Positions 25,195 to 34,051 of a stretch of DNA of 64,000 nucleotides are shown piece after piece. How positions within the stretch are numbered: position 1 is the stretch's first letter; each line of letters starts with the position of its first letter. Source of the stretch: Pseudomonas capsici (GTDB taxonomy: Bacteria; Pseudomonadota; Gammaproteobacteria; Pseudomonadales; Pseudomonadaceae); contig NZ_JAFGZD010000011.1 in assembly GCF_017165765.1 (NCBI RefSeq), positions 103,680 to 167,679 on the forward strand. The letters run 5' to 3'. The notes beneath the pieces were generated by a model that saw only the letters and a list, made by a program, of their open reading frames with translations, had not been told where the DNA came from and made no database searches. Position numbers and translations under genes: made by a program.

Positions 25195-27429
25195 TTACAC
25201 CGCCACCGGCACCGTAAATCTGAATTCACTGCCCAGCCCCACCTGGCTGTCTGCAGTCAGTACACCGCCATGGGCCTTGATGATGCCTTGGGAGATGTAG
25301 AGCCCCAGGCCAGTGCCGGTCGGGTTGCCTTCCTTGATGGTCCAGTAACGCTCGAAGATGTGCGGCAGTTGTTCCGGCTGAATGCCTTCGCCCGAGTCGC
25401 GCACGGTGAAGACGATTTCATTGCCGCTGGGCACTGCAGCCACGTCGATCCGGCCTTGTTTGGGCGTGAACTTGATGGCGTTACCGATCAGGTTCGACAG
25501 TACCTGGAACAGGCGTTCCGGGTCGGCGCTGACTCTCAGGTCCGGTTCGCTATGGAAGGAGATATCGATGGATTTATCCATGGCCAGTGGTGCCAGCAAG
25601 GAATAGGCCTCTTCGAATATATGGCTCACTTCCAGCGGCTGCGGGGAAATGATGTAGCGGCCCGCTTCGATTTTCGAGGTGTCGAGCAAGTCTTCCAGCA
25701 AGACGTTCATGCGGCTGGCAGCCTGTTGCATGGTATCGATGGCGGCTGAAATACGTCGTGAAGTATGTGGCCCGTCGGAGCTGAAGGCCTTCTGCATCAT
25801 GCCGCAGAGCATGGAAATGACCGTCATCGGGTTGCGCAGGTCATGGGATACCACGGCAACCAGTTCGTCACGGGCGCGCACGGCTTGTTGCTCCCGGCGC
25901 ACCTGACGCGCCAGATCGTCTTCCAGTGCAAAGCGACGCAGGTCGTTGGCAGCGAAAATATCGCCATGGGTCCATTTGGTCGAGATACCCGCCATCTCGA
26001 CTTTCCAGATCTCGAACGAGGTACGCGGTCGCAGACGCAGGCCTGCACCGGAGCCTTCCATATCCAGCGGCTTGTTCGGGTTACCGCTCCACTGAATGCT
26101 TTCCTTGACCTCGGGACGGAACCACAGCACGCCGTTATCGACCGGTTTTGGCAAGCTCATGGCCAGAACACCGCTGGCCTGCTGCTGATAGGCCTCGGCC
26201 TCCGGGTAGATGCTGGACAGATGATGGCTGAAAAAGACCTGTTGCCCCCTGGCCATCAGCCATTTATGCAGAGCCTTGATTTCGCCAGGCTCGGGGCACA
26301 GACCAAAGGTATGCAGTTGTCTGTCGTCAATGATCGCCACACCCGAGGCACCGACCAGATCCATCAGGATTTGCGGTTGCTGCTCAAGACCGTCGAAGAC
26401 GTTCTCCGACGCAGAGACCATGGAGTCGTTCAGGCTTTGCAGCATCTGCAGCTTGGCCTCGCGCTGGCGAGTGACTTCCAGGGCCTCCATCGCACGGATC
26501 TGCAGGGACAATACCTGGCCGATGGCCTGACAGGCCCCCCGCAGTTCGTGGGAAACGTACAGAGGCGTGCGATGCCCGCAACTGATCAGCCCCCAGAGTT
26601 TGTCGTCCTTGAGCAGGGAAACGCTCATGGACGACAACACGCCCATGTTCTTCATGTATTCGCAGTGAATCGGCGAAACGCTGCGCAAGGTGGAGAAGCT
26701 CAGGTCCAGCGACTCTCCGGTATCGGGGCGCAGTTGCGGAATCAGCGGCACCGGCGTGTAGTCGGCATCGGGAATGATGCGCAGCCAGTTGCGACGATAG
26801 AGCTCGCGAGCCTGCTCGGGAATGTCCGAAGCGGGAAAGAACAGTCCGCTGAACAGCTCCATGCCGGGCGACGAGGCTTCGGCAATGACCTGGCCGTGCC
26901 CCTCTTCCTCGAAACGGTAGATCAGAACCCGGTCATAGCCGGTCAGTCTCTGGATTTCACGGACACTGATTTCGTACAGCGCCTGCAGGGTCTTGGCCGC
27001 CTGCAACTGACGCAACATGCGCCCAAGGTTGGCAATCCGCTCACTGCTGGCAACTTGCGCTTCCTTGTCCTGAATTTCCAGCTCCAGCACCAGAACGCCC
27101 TGATGCCGGTGCATCAGAGCCTCGAAATCCCGGCCATTGACGGTAACGATCAGTTGCGCAATGTCGTTGAACGACTCCTGGGTGCTGGCGCTTTTAAGCA
27201 CATTGGCCCAGCCGTCGCCCACGGCGAATTCCAATGGCTGTCCCAGCACATGATCGGGGTTCTTGCCGAGCAGTTCCTGCACGTTGGCGCTGACCTGCTG
27301 CACCACGAAATCCGGTTCGGTCAGAGTGAAGAGCACGCCATGAGGCTGAATGGCACCCGGATACTGAATCGGCTCGTTGGCACAGTTGGCCAGAAGGGCC
27401 TCGAAAGTGTCTTTATCGAGTTGGCTCAT
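25195..27429 (-). CDS. bphP: Bacteriophytochrome histidine kinase BphP
   Basis: Red/far-red light sensor kinase, about 744 residues. PAS-GAF-PHY photosensor: the biliverdin-binding Cys is residue 16 (LLANCANEPIQYPGAIQPHG), the GAF domain has the conserved FFPASDIPEQAR, and the PHY region follows. The kinase has the His in VVSHDLRNPM, the N box NLIGNAIKFTPKQG and the G boxes DSGEGIQ and GTGLGLYISQG. ATG at 27429 with GAGG ahead overlaps the bphO stop as ATGA. No response regulator gene adjoins it, so its output partner is encoded elsewhere. In P. syringae the same pair is known to affect light-dependent motility. Confidence 0.96.
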   Translation of the reverse strand: MSQLDKDTFEALLANCANEPIQYPGAIQPHGVLFTLTEPDFVVQQVSANVQELLGKNPDHVLGQPLEFAVGDGWANVLKSASTQESFNDIAQLIVTVNGRDFEALMHRHQGVLVLELEIQDKEAQVASSERIANLGRMLRQLQAAKTLQALYEISVREIQRLTGYDRVLIYRFEEEGHGQVIAEASSPGMELFSGLFFPASDIPEQARELYRRNWLRIIPDADYTPVPLIPQLRPDTGESLDLSFSTLRSVSPIHCEYMKNMGVLSSMSVSLLKDDKLWGLISCGHRTPLYVSHELRGACQAIGQVLSLQIRAMEALEVTRQREAKLQMLQSLNDSMVSASENVFDGLEQQPQILMDLVGASGVAIIDDRQLHTFGLCPEPGEIKALHKWLMARGQQVFFSHHLSSIYPEAEAYQQQASGVLAMSLPKPVDNGVLWFRPEVKESIQWSGNPNKPLDMEGSGAGLRLRPRTSFEIWKVEMAGISTKWTHGDIFAANDLRRFALEDDLARQVRREQQAVRARDELVAVVSHDLRNPMTVISMLCGMMQKAFSSDGPHTSRRISAAIDTMQQAASRMNVLLEDLLDTSKIEAGRYIISPQPLEVSHIFEEAYSLLAPLAMDKSIDISFHSEPDLRVSADPERLFQVLSNLIGNAIKFTPKQGRIDVAAVPSGNEIVFTVRDSGEGIQPEQLPHIFERYWTIKEGNPTGTGLGLYISQGIIKAHGGVLTADSQVGLGSEFRFTVPVAV

Positions 27430-28040
27430 AACAGTACCTCTTGACCATCGAGCCAGTGCTCGAAACATGCAAATGTGGATTGGGCCGCCAACACGGCAGC
27501 CTCTGTGGTTGCGGCGTCGGCCTGCACACTGTCCAGGTGAGCCAGAAACGCTTTCCAGCGCATGCCGGTTGCGCTGCCATAGACATTCAGAAAAGCCGCA
27601 CCCGTTTGCTCGTTCAGCCCCAGCCGCTTGTGGATTTCGCGGCGCAGGATCTGCCCGCCAAGAGTGGCGCCTTCAAGCACGTACAGTACGCCAAGACAGG
27701 CACCGGGAGAGTCGATCAGAGGCAGTTGCCTGCACAGGGCAAGTTCATCGATCGCCTGATCGGTCATGCCCAAGGCATGCAGATCCTGAATCAATGCAGG
27801 AGTTTTGACTCGCTCGGGCGCATCCAGTTCATCCGGCATCAGGCCACTGGCCAGCAACTCGGACTCCAACGGCCTGTAAAAACCATGGTAGGCCTGGATC
27901 AGACGAAGGTAATAAGCGCTCGTCAGGACAGGGGAAAAAAACGGCAGGCGCTTTTCCAGACCGACATGTAACTGATTCGTTTCAGAACGAAGAGCATCAA
28001 GTAGTCGGGCCGGGGAAGCCTGGGTACACGTTGCCAACAT
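27426..28040 (-). CDS. bphO: Heme oxygenase BphO
   Basis: Cytosolic enzyme opening heme to biliverdin, the chromophore of BphP. The 204 residues contain the proximal heme-binding His at residue 25 (SETNQLHVGLEKRLPFFSP) and the distal-helix glycine-rich segment (GVLYVLEGATLGGQILRREI). It is the first gene of a two-gene operon with bphP, overlapping by 4 bp. The region upstream holds a strong minus-strand hairpin at 28144-28178. Confidence 0.94.
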   Translation of the reverse strand: MLATCTQASPARLLDALRSETNQLHVGLEKRLPFFSPVLTSAYYLRLIQAYHGFYRPLESELLASGLMPDELDAPERVKTPALIQDLHALGMTDQAIDELALCRQLPLIDSPGACLGVLYVLEGATLGGQILRREIHKRLGLNEQTGAAFLNVYGSATGMRWKAFLAHLDSVQADAATTEAAVLAAQSTFACFEHWLDGQEVLL

Positions 28041-28143
28041 CCACTAATGCTCTCAAGGGTGGGAACGACAAAAAACCGCATCCAGGCGAAATTGGGCCCC
28101 AACATACAGACTGCCGACGATATCTGACAGAGTTTTACAAAAA

Positions 28144-28178
28144 TTACCGATGAATAACAGAAGGTTATGCATCGGTAA
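28144..28178 (-). terminator. Strong hairpin with U-tract upstream of bphO
   Basis: Arms TTACCGATGAATAAC and GTTATGCATCGGTAA pair over 15 bases with one mismatch and a 5-base loop. On the minus strand the stem is followed by TTTTTG, the form of an intrinsic terminator. It ends 104 bp before the bphO start, so it may insulate bphO from the upstream operon, end a small RNA, or act as an attenuator in the bphO leader. Confidence 0.75.
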
Positions 28179-28377
28179 AAGTCTGTTGCTGACGTACGAA
28201 ATCTTACCTGAGAGACAATTCCAGCGTAGCAGACTGGCAGGAACACTCGAAATACGCGTCTCCATCGCCAGCAGCCACGAAGGCTCTACGTCGCACAAGC
28301 GTTTCTGGATCACCGCAGCAGGAAATTTATTCCGGGCAGATTCCGGTGGAGGGACGAGTCAGAAGAGTTACATGCCA

Positions 28378-28412
28378 TGGGAGACGGCTTGTCGGCACTT
28401 CACCGCCTCCCA
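28378..28412 (-). terminator. Inverted repeat after the LTA-synthase-like gene
   Basis: TGGGAGACGG and CCGCCTCCCA pair with one mismatch around a 15-base loop, eight bases beyond the stop codon. No U-tract follows, so it could stabilise the mRNA end and not terminate it. The CCTCCCA arm also resembles REP flanks. Confidence 0.4.
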
Positions 28413-28419
28413 CTTCAAA

Positions 28420-30471
28420 TCAGCGCACGTTGCGATACAACATCAAACGCGAACTCTCGTGCAGCCCGCGAGTCAGGTCGCGCAGCCGCTCGAACTCTTG
28501 CGGGTTCTGCTCGGCGACATTATCCAGCGGAGTGCGGGACGACAGATCGTGCAGGGTTGGCGAACTGCCGTCGTGCTCCATTTGCAGCAGATAATGCCGG
28601 GTGACAGCACCGATCAGCGGGAAGGTGCCTTCACGCAATACCAGCGGCACCACCCGCTCGCCTTCCGGTGCCGGTTGCTGAATGTCACGCCCCATCGCGC
28701 CGTTGCTGAACTCGACACCCGCCATGCCTGCCACCGTGGGCAACAGGTCCGCCAGCCCGACCGCTTCCTCGATGACCCGCGAGCCCAGCAGCGCCGGCGC
28801 ATGAATCAGCAGCGGAACGTTATTGCTCTCCAGCCCCAGTTGCTCGAAGGCCGGAGCCATGTGAGGGATCTGGCTGATGCGGGTGTTGTGGTCACCGAAC
28901 ATCACGAAGATGGTGTTTTCGTAGTAGCCGCCCGCCTTGGCCAGCTCCATCAGGCGACCGATATTGAAGTCCAGCAGGCGCACGGCATTGTACTGCTCGA
29001 CACTGCGCGAACCCGCCGCCTGCACCTGCTCCAGCGTCAGGTTGCTGACCTCAAAGCCATCGTTCTCCTTGGGAATGGTAAAAGGCCGGTGATTGCCAGC
29101 GGTCTGCAGGTACGCGAAGAACGGGCGATCCTTGGGCAGTTCACGCAGGATCCTGTCGCTTTCCTTGAACAGGTCCAGATCGGAAATGCCCCATACATCT
29201 ACCTGAGGCGACTTCCAGTCACGCTCGTCATACAGACGTACATCGTCGATGCTGCGACGAATCAGTGCATTCATGTTCGCCCAGCCCGAGTTGCCGCCGA
29301 TCATGTACAGCTTCTGATAATCCTTGAAGTCATTGATGATCGTATTCTGGCGGGTCAGCAGCGGATGGCGTGTCGCGGTCTCTTGACGGGTGACGTCCGG
29401 AACCCCGGTGATACTCGCCCAGACGGTCTTGGCGGTGCCGGTGACCGGAACATAGAAATGCCTGAAGAACCAGCTTTCGGTGGCCAGACGATCCAGGTTC
29501 GGCGTGGGATTGAGCGGGTTGCCATAGGCCCCCACGGCACTGGTGCCCAGGGATTCGAGCATCACGAAAATCACGTTCGGTGCACGCTCGCCGTTGACCC
29601 GGTAAGGCTGCACGGCTTGCTGACGCTTGAAGCTCAGGCTCTGGGCATCGGGCTGCGCCACGCCCAGATATCGGGCGACCACGTCATAGTGCTGGCGCAC
29701 CTGATCTTCGTCGTAGCGGGACTGGGAAACCTTGAGGGTGTCATACAGGAACAGCGCCGGGTTGAGCCCCAATGCCGCCACCTGGTTATTGCCGGAGAAA
29801 AACGCATCGCTCCAGCGCAGCGGCACCGGATTCTCCAGGTTGAGGTTTTCCACACGGCCCAGCAGTCCCAGAAAAGTCGCACACACCATCACAGCCGCGC
29901 CCCAGGCCGCCGACCAGCGCCTGACCGGACGCGGCGCTCGTTGCAGCGTGATGCGTTCCAGCCAGAGCAGGATGCGCGCCAGCACCAGCAAGGTCAGCAG
30001 CCAGCCAAGGCTGATCCAGACCACCGGATAGGTTTGCCACATCATGTCCCGGGATATCTGGGCATCTTCCAGATAGCGCAGAACACTGGCGTTGAGCCTT
30101 ACACCGAGATAGGCGTAATGACCGAAGTCGACGATATGAATCATCGTCAGCAGCACCAGCGCCAGCACAAGGTACGAGCGCGCTATCCAGCGCAGCGCAC
30201 GGACGCTGAGCATGTTCCAGCGCGGCAGCCACAGCAGAAACGCCACCGGCAACGACACCAGCAATGCCAGACGCAGATCGAAGCGAAAACCGATGCTCAG
30301 GGTTTGCAGCACGGTCGGGTCGCTGAACAGTTTCTCGTGCTCGATCCCGGAAAAACTCCAGAAAAACACGCCCCTCAACAATGCCGACAACAGGAAAAAC
30401 AGTACGATGGTGCCTGCCCAATACTGCAGGCGTCGTGATTGCAGCCAACTCATTTTCATTCCTCTGTTCAT
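28420..30471 (-). CDS. LTA synthase / phosphoglycerol transferase family membrane protein
   Basis: Inner-membrane enzyme of 683 residues with about five N-terminal helices and a large periplasmic sulfatase-fold domain (from about 300). Metal and active-site motifs are visible: NVIFVMLESLGTSAVGAYG, PVTGTAKTVWASITG with the likely Thr nucleophile, and FVMFGDHNTR. Gram-negative relatives (OpgB/MdoB, EptA-like) transfer phosphoglycerol or phosphoethanolamine to periplasmic glucans or lipid A. It overlaps the preceding gene by 4 bp and follows the sialidase-like gene in one operon. The acceptor is unknown. Confidence 0.9.
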   Translation of the reverse strand: MNRGMKMSWLQSRRLQYWAGTIVLFFLLSALLRGVFFWSFSGIEHEKLFSDPTVLQTLSIGFRFDLRLALLVSLPVAFLLWLPRWNMLSVRALRWIARSYLVLALVLLTMIHIVDFGHYAYLGVRLNASVLRYLEDAQISRDMMWQTYPVVWISLGWLLTLLVLARILLWLERITLQRAPRPVRRWSAAWGAAVMVCATFLGLLGRVENLNLENPVPLRWSDAFFSGNNQVAALGLNPALFLYDTLKVSQSRYDEDQVRQHYDVVARYLGVAQPDAQSLSFKRQQAVQPYRVNGERAPNVIFVMLESLGTSAVGAYGNPLNPTPNLDRLATESWFFRHFYVPVTGTAKTVWASITGVPDVTRQETATRHPLLTRQNTIINDFKDYQKLYMIGGNSGWANMNALIRRSIDDVRLYDERDWKSPQVDVWGISDLDLFKESDRILRELPKDRPFFAYLQTAGNHRPFTIPKENDGFEVSNLTLEQVQAAGSRSVEQYNAVRLLDFNIGRLMELAKAGGYYENTIFVMFGDHNTRISQIPHMAPAFEQLGLESNNVPLLIHAPALLGSRVIEEAVGLADLLPTVAGMAGVEFSNGAMGRDIQQPAPEGERVVPLVLREGTFPLIGAVTRHYLLQMEHDGSSPTLHDLSSRTPLDNVAEQNPQEFERLRDLTRGLHESSRLMLYRNVR

Positions 30472-31064
30472 GCATTTCCGGGTTGTGAGTAGCTGCGATA
30501 CAGGCGACGTGCAACGAATACCAGCAACGCAATGCAGCCGTACAACGCCAGAAACGGGTCGATCAGGTAATCCCAGTAGTTTTCCGAAGGCTTGATGCGG
30601 AAGGTGAAAGCCAGTGTGGCCAGCGCCAGCATCAAGGCCCCCAGATGGCTGCGCAGGTACAGCAACATCAGGGTGAGAACGCCGACCGCGATGATCATCG
30701 GCCTTGGGTTGAAGCCCCAGCGGTAGGGATCGAAATAGGTGATGCCCAGCGTGGCCGGGTAGAGAACCAGGGCCAGGGCCGCAAGCACCGACAACACCAA
30801 CAGGCGCTGGGGAGCCTCGAGTGGCTGGACGAACCCCAGACGCTGGGCAGTCAACCAGACCAGACCGACAAGACTGGGGATCGCCAGGTCATCGCTCAGA
30901 CTGCGCACATAGGACGCCAGAGACAGGCCATCGATGGAAACCACGCTCGCCAGCGAAGCACTGGCCAGTATCGCCAGACGCCAGCGCTGCGAAGAAGTCC
31001 AGGAAGACAGGATCAGAAACAGCACCAGCGCAAACGCCAGGTGTGTCAGCCATTGCGCGATCAT
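30468..31064 (-). CDS. Polytopic inner-membrane protein of unknown function
   Basis: A protein of 198 residues that I do not recognise. It has six or seven hydrophobic segments (for example LAFALVLFLILSSW, LLVLSVLAALALVLYP, MIIAVGVLTLMLLYL, FLALYGCIALLVFVA). Basic residues end the C-terminus (RRLYRSYSQPGNA), suggesting a cytosolic tail. It overlaps both neighbours by 4 bp, so it is made in step with the sialidase-like and LTA-synthase-like proteins and may anchor or flip a substrate for them. That role is inference. Confidence 0.8.
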   Translation of the reverse strand: MIAQWLTHLAFALVLFLILSSWTSSQRWRLAILASASLASVVSIDGLSLASYVRSLSDDLAIPSLVGLVWLTAQRLGFVQPLEAPQRLLVLSVLAALALVLYPATLGITYFDPYRWGFNPRPMIIAVGVLTLMLLYLRSHLGALMLALATLAFTFRIKPSENYWDYLIDPFLALYGCIALLVFVARRLYRSYSQPGNA

Positions 31065-32359
31065 AACAAGTGCTCCGCCAGCCAGGCTTCGTTGAAGCTG
31101 ACATGCTTGATGAAGGTGTTATTCCAGGAGTAGACCAGGTGGTACATACCGTCCGGGCTGCGAATGAAATACGGGTACTCGTATTCAAAATCGCACCCCT
31201 GCGGCGAACAGACCCGCTGGTCCAGATTGCTCAGGAACTCGGCTTCCAGAGGCTGACGTCGGGCACCACTGGAGGCCCGGAAACCTTCACCGAGGATTTC
31301 CCGATAGGCTTCCAGCGAAAACGGATGCCCCAGCGGATCGGGGGACTTATCCAGATCGATCACCGGACGCCACTGGTTCATCTGCTCATCGGTGCCGTAC
31401 AGGCTCAGCTTGAAACGACCGTCCCGCAGATCATTGAGGGCCACCAGCAGACCGCGCCCCGGCACACCGACGGCTGCCAGCGACGAGTTGGGGTTGCTCG
31501 GCTCAAGCGGGTGCGGCTCGCTCCAGGTCTTGCCGCCATCTTCGGTGCGGCTGGCCAGTACGCGGTGATAGGTATTGCCCGCATAGCGCAGCAACGCCAC
31601 GGCCCGCTGACCGTCCAGCGGTACAACCGTGGGTTGCAGAGAGTTGGTGCCACGGCTGATGCGGAACTTGTCGATCACGTCACCGCTGGGGCTCAGGTAA
31701 AGGTACTCGGCAAACTTGCCCAGAAACTCGTGATAGACCGGCAGGCCGATGGAGCCGTCGGAATGGAATACCGGCGCGGCACGAACCAGAGTGCTGATGT
31801 TCAGGAAAGGCGAAGTGATCAACTGCCGCGGCTGCGACCAGGTGGCGCCCATGTCCTGAGAGACCATGGCATTCACCGAACTGCCCGCCCAGCCGCCCAC
31901 CGATACCGACACATAAAACAGCCAGAGACGCTGATCCGGAGCCAGTGCAATCACCGGATTGCCCAGTTTGCGAATGTATTTGCCCGTACCGGCCTGGGTG
32001 GACTCACGGGTTGCGAGCACCTGTTCATTGCCCCACTCACCGGCGCTGGCATCGAACCTGGAGGCACGAATCTCCACATCCCCTGCGCCCTCACGGGAAC
32101 CGGCGAACCATACCGACATCAGATCACCGCCCGGCAAGGCGGTGACGGCAGATGAGTGAACGAAATCATCGAGATCGGAGGAGGCGAAACGCGAACTGTA
32201 GGTCGCCGCGGTAGCAGCGCCCTCGACACTGACCGGCGTCTCACTGACCGCAAAAGGAGAAAGCCTGTGCAGCGGGTGGCTGAGCCAGGCACTGAGAAAG
32301 ATCAAGACAACAGCAAGGCCTGCGCTCCATGCAGCCAGGTTTCGGGAAATAACAGGCAT
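31061..32359 (-). CDS. Sialidase-like BNR-repeat protein, membrane-anchored
   Basis: A 432-residue protein with an N-terminal hydrophobic anchor (about residues 10-26) and a predicted periplasmic beta-propeller. Two Asp-boxes are visible: SQDMGATW at about 167-174 and EDGGKTW at about 273-279. FAGSREGAGDVEI is a typical BNR_2 block near the N-terminus. Such proteins are exo-glycosidases or glycan-binding proteins; real sialic acid specificity is not shown, and the Arg triad was not mapped. It heads the three-gene set ending in the LTA-synthase-like enzyme, with 4-bp overlaps. Confidence 0.85.
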   Translation of the reverse strand: MPVISRNLAAWSAGLAVVLIFLSAWLSHPLHRLSPFAVSETPVSVEGAATAATYSSRFASSDLDDFVHSSAVTALPGGDLMSVWFAGSREGAGDVEIRASRFDASAGEWGNEQVLATRESTQAGTGKYIRKLGNPVIALAPDQRLWLFYVSVSVGGWAGSSVNAMVSQDMGATWSQPRQLITSPFLNISTLVRAAPVFHSDGSIGLPVYHEFLGKFAEYLYLSPSGDVIDKFRISRGTNSLQPTVVPLDGQRAVALLRYAGNTYHRVLASRTEDGGKTWSEPHPLEPSNPNSSLAAVGVPGRGLLVALNDLRDGRFKLSLYGTDEQMNQWRPVIDLDKSPDPLGHPFSLEAYREILGEGFRASSGARRQPLEAEFLSNLDQRVCSPQGCDFEYEYPYFIRSPDGMYHLVYSWNNTFIKHVSFNEAWLAEHLL

Positions 32360-32400
32360 GAAAATCCAGCACCTTAGCGAAAGGAATTACAGGGGCTATT

Positions 32401-32952
32401 TCAATTGTTGTTTTCGGGCTGTTCGGGCAATGAACGGCGCTTGCCGGTCAGCATCGACAGCGGCAGGTTGTCACGTACCTGAAAACTCTCGAAGATCGCG
32501 GCGGCCATATGCAGCACGACCAGCGCGCAAAGCACATTGGCCAGGGATTCATGGATCTGCAGCGGCCAGTCGGCCCCCCACAAGGCATCCACTTCTTCCA
32601 TCATCCAGCCGGTCAGGCCGATGGAAAAAATCAGCGCCATCATCAGAACCATGACCAGTGCCCCCAGAGGCGAATGGCCGAGCCGATGAGCAGGTCGCCT
32701 GTCGATCAGCGACCGCACATGAGCCCGCAAACGACTCGGGCTCGGCCAGAAGTCACTCCAGCGGGCACTGCGTGGCCCGACGAATCCCCACACCACTCGC
32801 ACACACAGCCAGGCAACGGCGTAATAGCCGAGCCACACATGCCAGTCGCCACCGGCCTCATTGAAGAAGTAGTTGGCGATGAAGACACCCGCGACAGACA
32901 GATGAAACAGCCTGACGAGAGGGTCCCACAGACGCAGGGAAACCCGGCTCAT
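32401..32952 (-). CDS. Cytochrome b561 family protein
   Basis: Di-heme inner-membrane electron carrier of 183 residues and four helices. Candidate heme ligands are His in VRLFHLSVAGVF, DWHVWLGYYAV, and LVVLHMAAAIFE, plus RLGHSPLGALVMV and QIHESLANVL. The gene overlaps the PepSY gene by one base and probably forms an operon with it. It may pass electrons from quinol to a periplasmic acceptor; the acceptor is unknown. The trio downstream begins 41 bp later, so read-through is possible. Confidence 0.9.
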   Translation of the reverse strand: MSRVSLRLWDPLVRLFHLSVAGVFIANYFFNEAGGDWHVWLGYYAVAWLCVRVVWGFVGPRSARWSDFWPSPSRLRAHVRSLIDRRPAHRLGHSPLGALVMVLMMALIFSIGLTGWMMEEVDALWGADWPLQIHESLANVLCALVVLHMAAAIFESFQVRDNLPLSMLTGKRRSLPEQPENNN

Positions 32953-33218
32953 CAGCCTTTGATCTCGGTCTTCACGGCTTTGCCGGATACAGGGTCATGG
33001 TAGATTTCGACCTTGCGCTTGTCTTTGTCGAAACCGTAGATCTCGTAGCAGTTGCCGTCGGTGACCTTGAACTTGCTGATCTGGTAACCCTGGGCCTTGA
33101 GTTGCTCCTGGAACTTGGCCTGGTCCTGCCACTGGGATTTGTCGGCAGTGGTGCACTGCGGACCGGCAAGTGCCAGAGGGCTGGCCATCAGCAAGGAAAT
33201 CAGCAGGACTTTACGCAT
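32952..33218 (-). CDS. PepSY domain periplasmic protein
   Basis: A small secreted protein of 88 residues. The signal peptide is about 1-19 (MRKVLLISLLMASPLALAG). The rest is a single PepSY module: FQEQLKAQGYQISKFKVTDGNCYEIYGFDKDKRKVEIYHDPVSGK (in pieces), with two Cys that may form a disulfide. PepSY proteins often accompany b561 cytochromes and two-component systems. A direct-repeat box upstream suggests control by the divergent response regulator. Confidence 0.9.
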   Translation of the reverse strand: MRKVLLISLLMASPLALAGPQCTTADKSQWQDQAKFQEQLKAQGYQISKFKVTDGNCYEIYGFDKDKRKVEIYHDPVSGKAVKTEIKG

Positions 33219-33265
33219 GTTGGATACTCGCAGCAGTTAAGGAGTCGCTACTGTGCGAAAGCAAT

Positions 33266-33282
33266 CTTAGGAAAAGCTTAAG
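33266..33282. promoter_or_regulatory. PmrA/QseB-type direct repeat box
   Basis: CTTAGG-AAAAG-CTTAAG: two half-sites 11 bp apart in direct orientation, as bound by PmrA/QseB-type OmpR regulators. It lies between the PepSY start codon (33218) and the response-regulator start (33389), so it may serve one or both promoters. Confidence 0.6.
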
Positions 33283-33388
33283 GTGTAACAGGTCGTTACA
33301 TCTTCTCGACATATGGCTCTACGCGAGTCACGGCCATAACGGCATGATGGCGCCCCGCCCTCCCCCAATCCATTGCCCGGAACCTCTT

Positions 33389-34051
33389 ATGCGTCTGCTT
33401 CTGGTGGAAGATGATCGTGCCATCGGCCAAGGCATCAAAGTCGCCCTGAACACCGAGGGCTATACGCTCGACTGGATCGAGGACGGGCTCAGCGCCCTGC
33501 ATGCCCTGCGCAGCGAACGCTTCGACCTGTTGCTGCTGGATCTCGGTCTGCCACGCCTGGACGGCTTCGATCTGCTGCGCCAGTTGCGCGCCGAACAGCA
33601 GTCGCTGCCGGTATTGATCCTGACTGCCCGCGACGGTACTCAGGACCGCATCGCCGGGCTGGATGCCGGTGCGGACGATTATCTGATCAAGCCCTTCGAC
33701 GTCAACGAACTCAAAGCCCGGGTGCGCGCCCTGCTGCGCCGCAGTCAGGGTCGGGCGCAACCGTTGCTGGAACACGCCGGCATCAGCCTGGATCCGGCCT
33801 CGCAGCAAGTCAGTTTTCAGGGCAACGAAGTCCCCATGACGCCCATGGAATATCAACTGCTGCATCAACTGATGATCCGCCCGGGCAAGGTGGTCACCCG
33901 CGAGCGCCTGTCCACCACGTTGTATGGCTGGCAGGAGAAGGTCGAAAGCAACACGCTGGAAGTGCTGATCCACAACCTGCGCAAGAAACTGTCCACTGAT
34001 CTGATCCGCACCGTTCGCGGCGTCGGCTACCTGCTGGAGCTCAAGGCATGA
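33389..34051 (+). CDS. OmpR-family response regulator (QseB/PmrA-like)
   Basis: A 220-residue regulator. Receiver: acidic pocket VEDD, phospho-Asp in LLLLDLGLPRLDG, Thr/Lys in ILTARDG and YLIKPFD. The winged-helix effector ends with TLEVLIHNLRKKL and IRTVRGVGYLLE. The chosen ATG gives the standard MRLLLVEDD start; upstream codons in frame do not belong to the family. It overlaps the sensor kinase gene by 4 bp and is divergent from the PepSY-cytochrome b561 genes. Confidence 0.94.
   Translation: MRLLLVEDDRAIGQGIKVALNTEGYTLDWIEDGLSALHALRSERFDLLLLDLGLPRLDGFDLLRQLRAEQQSLPVLILTARDGTQDRIAGLDAGADDYLIKPFDVNELKARVRALLRRSQGRAQPLLEHAGISLDPASQQVSFQGNEVPMTPMEYQLLHQLMIRPGKVVTRERLSTTLYGWQEKVESNTLEVLIHNLRKKLSTDLIRTVRGVGYLLELKA

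Larger units (their letters stand above)
28041..28419. other. Intergenic region upstream of bphO
   Basis: A 379-bp gap between bphO and the LTA-synthase-like gene, both on the minus strand. It contains the two inverted repeats listed separately, and about 200 bp between them (28179-28377) with no convincing gene. A small untranslated RNA ending at the 28144 hairpin is possible but not supported by a clear promoter. Confidence 0.45.

Noticed and set aside
25765..27444. 559-codon open frame opposite bphP
   Set aside because: Shadow of the phytochrome gene; no family resemblance and no ribosome site.
28053..28313. 86-codon minus-strand frame in the bphO leader
   Set aside because: GTG start without ribosome site, and the strong hairpin at 28144-28178 lies within it.
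28150..30438. 762-codon open frame on the plus strand opposite the LTA-synthase-like gene
   Set aside because: Antisense frame created by GC-rich third positions; its translation is rich in His, Gln and Arg and has no domain, while the minus-strand gene has clear motifs.
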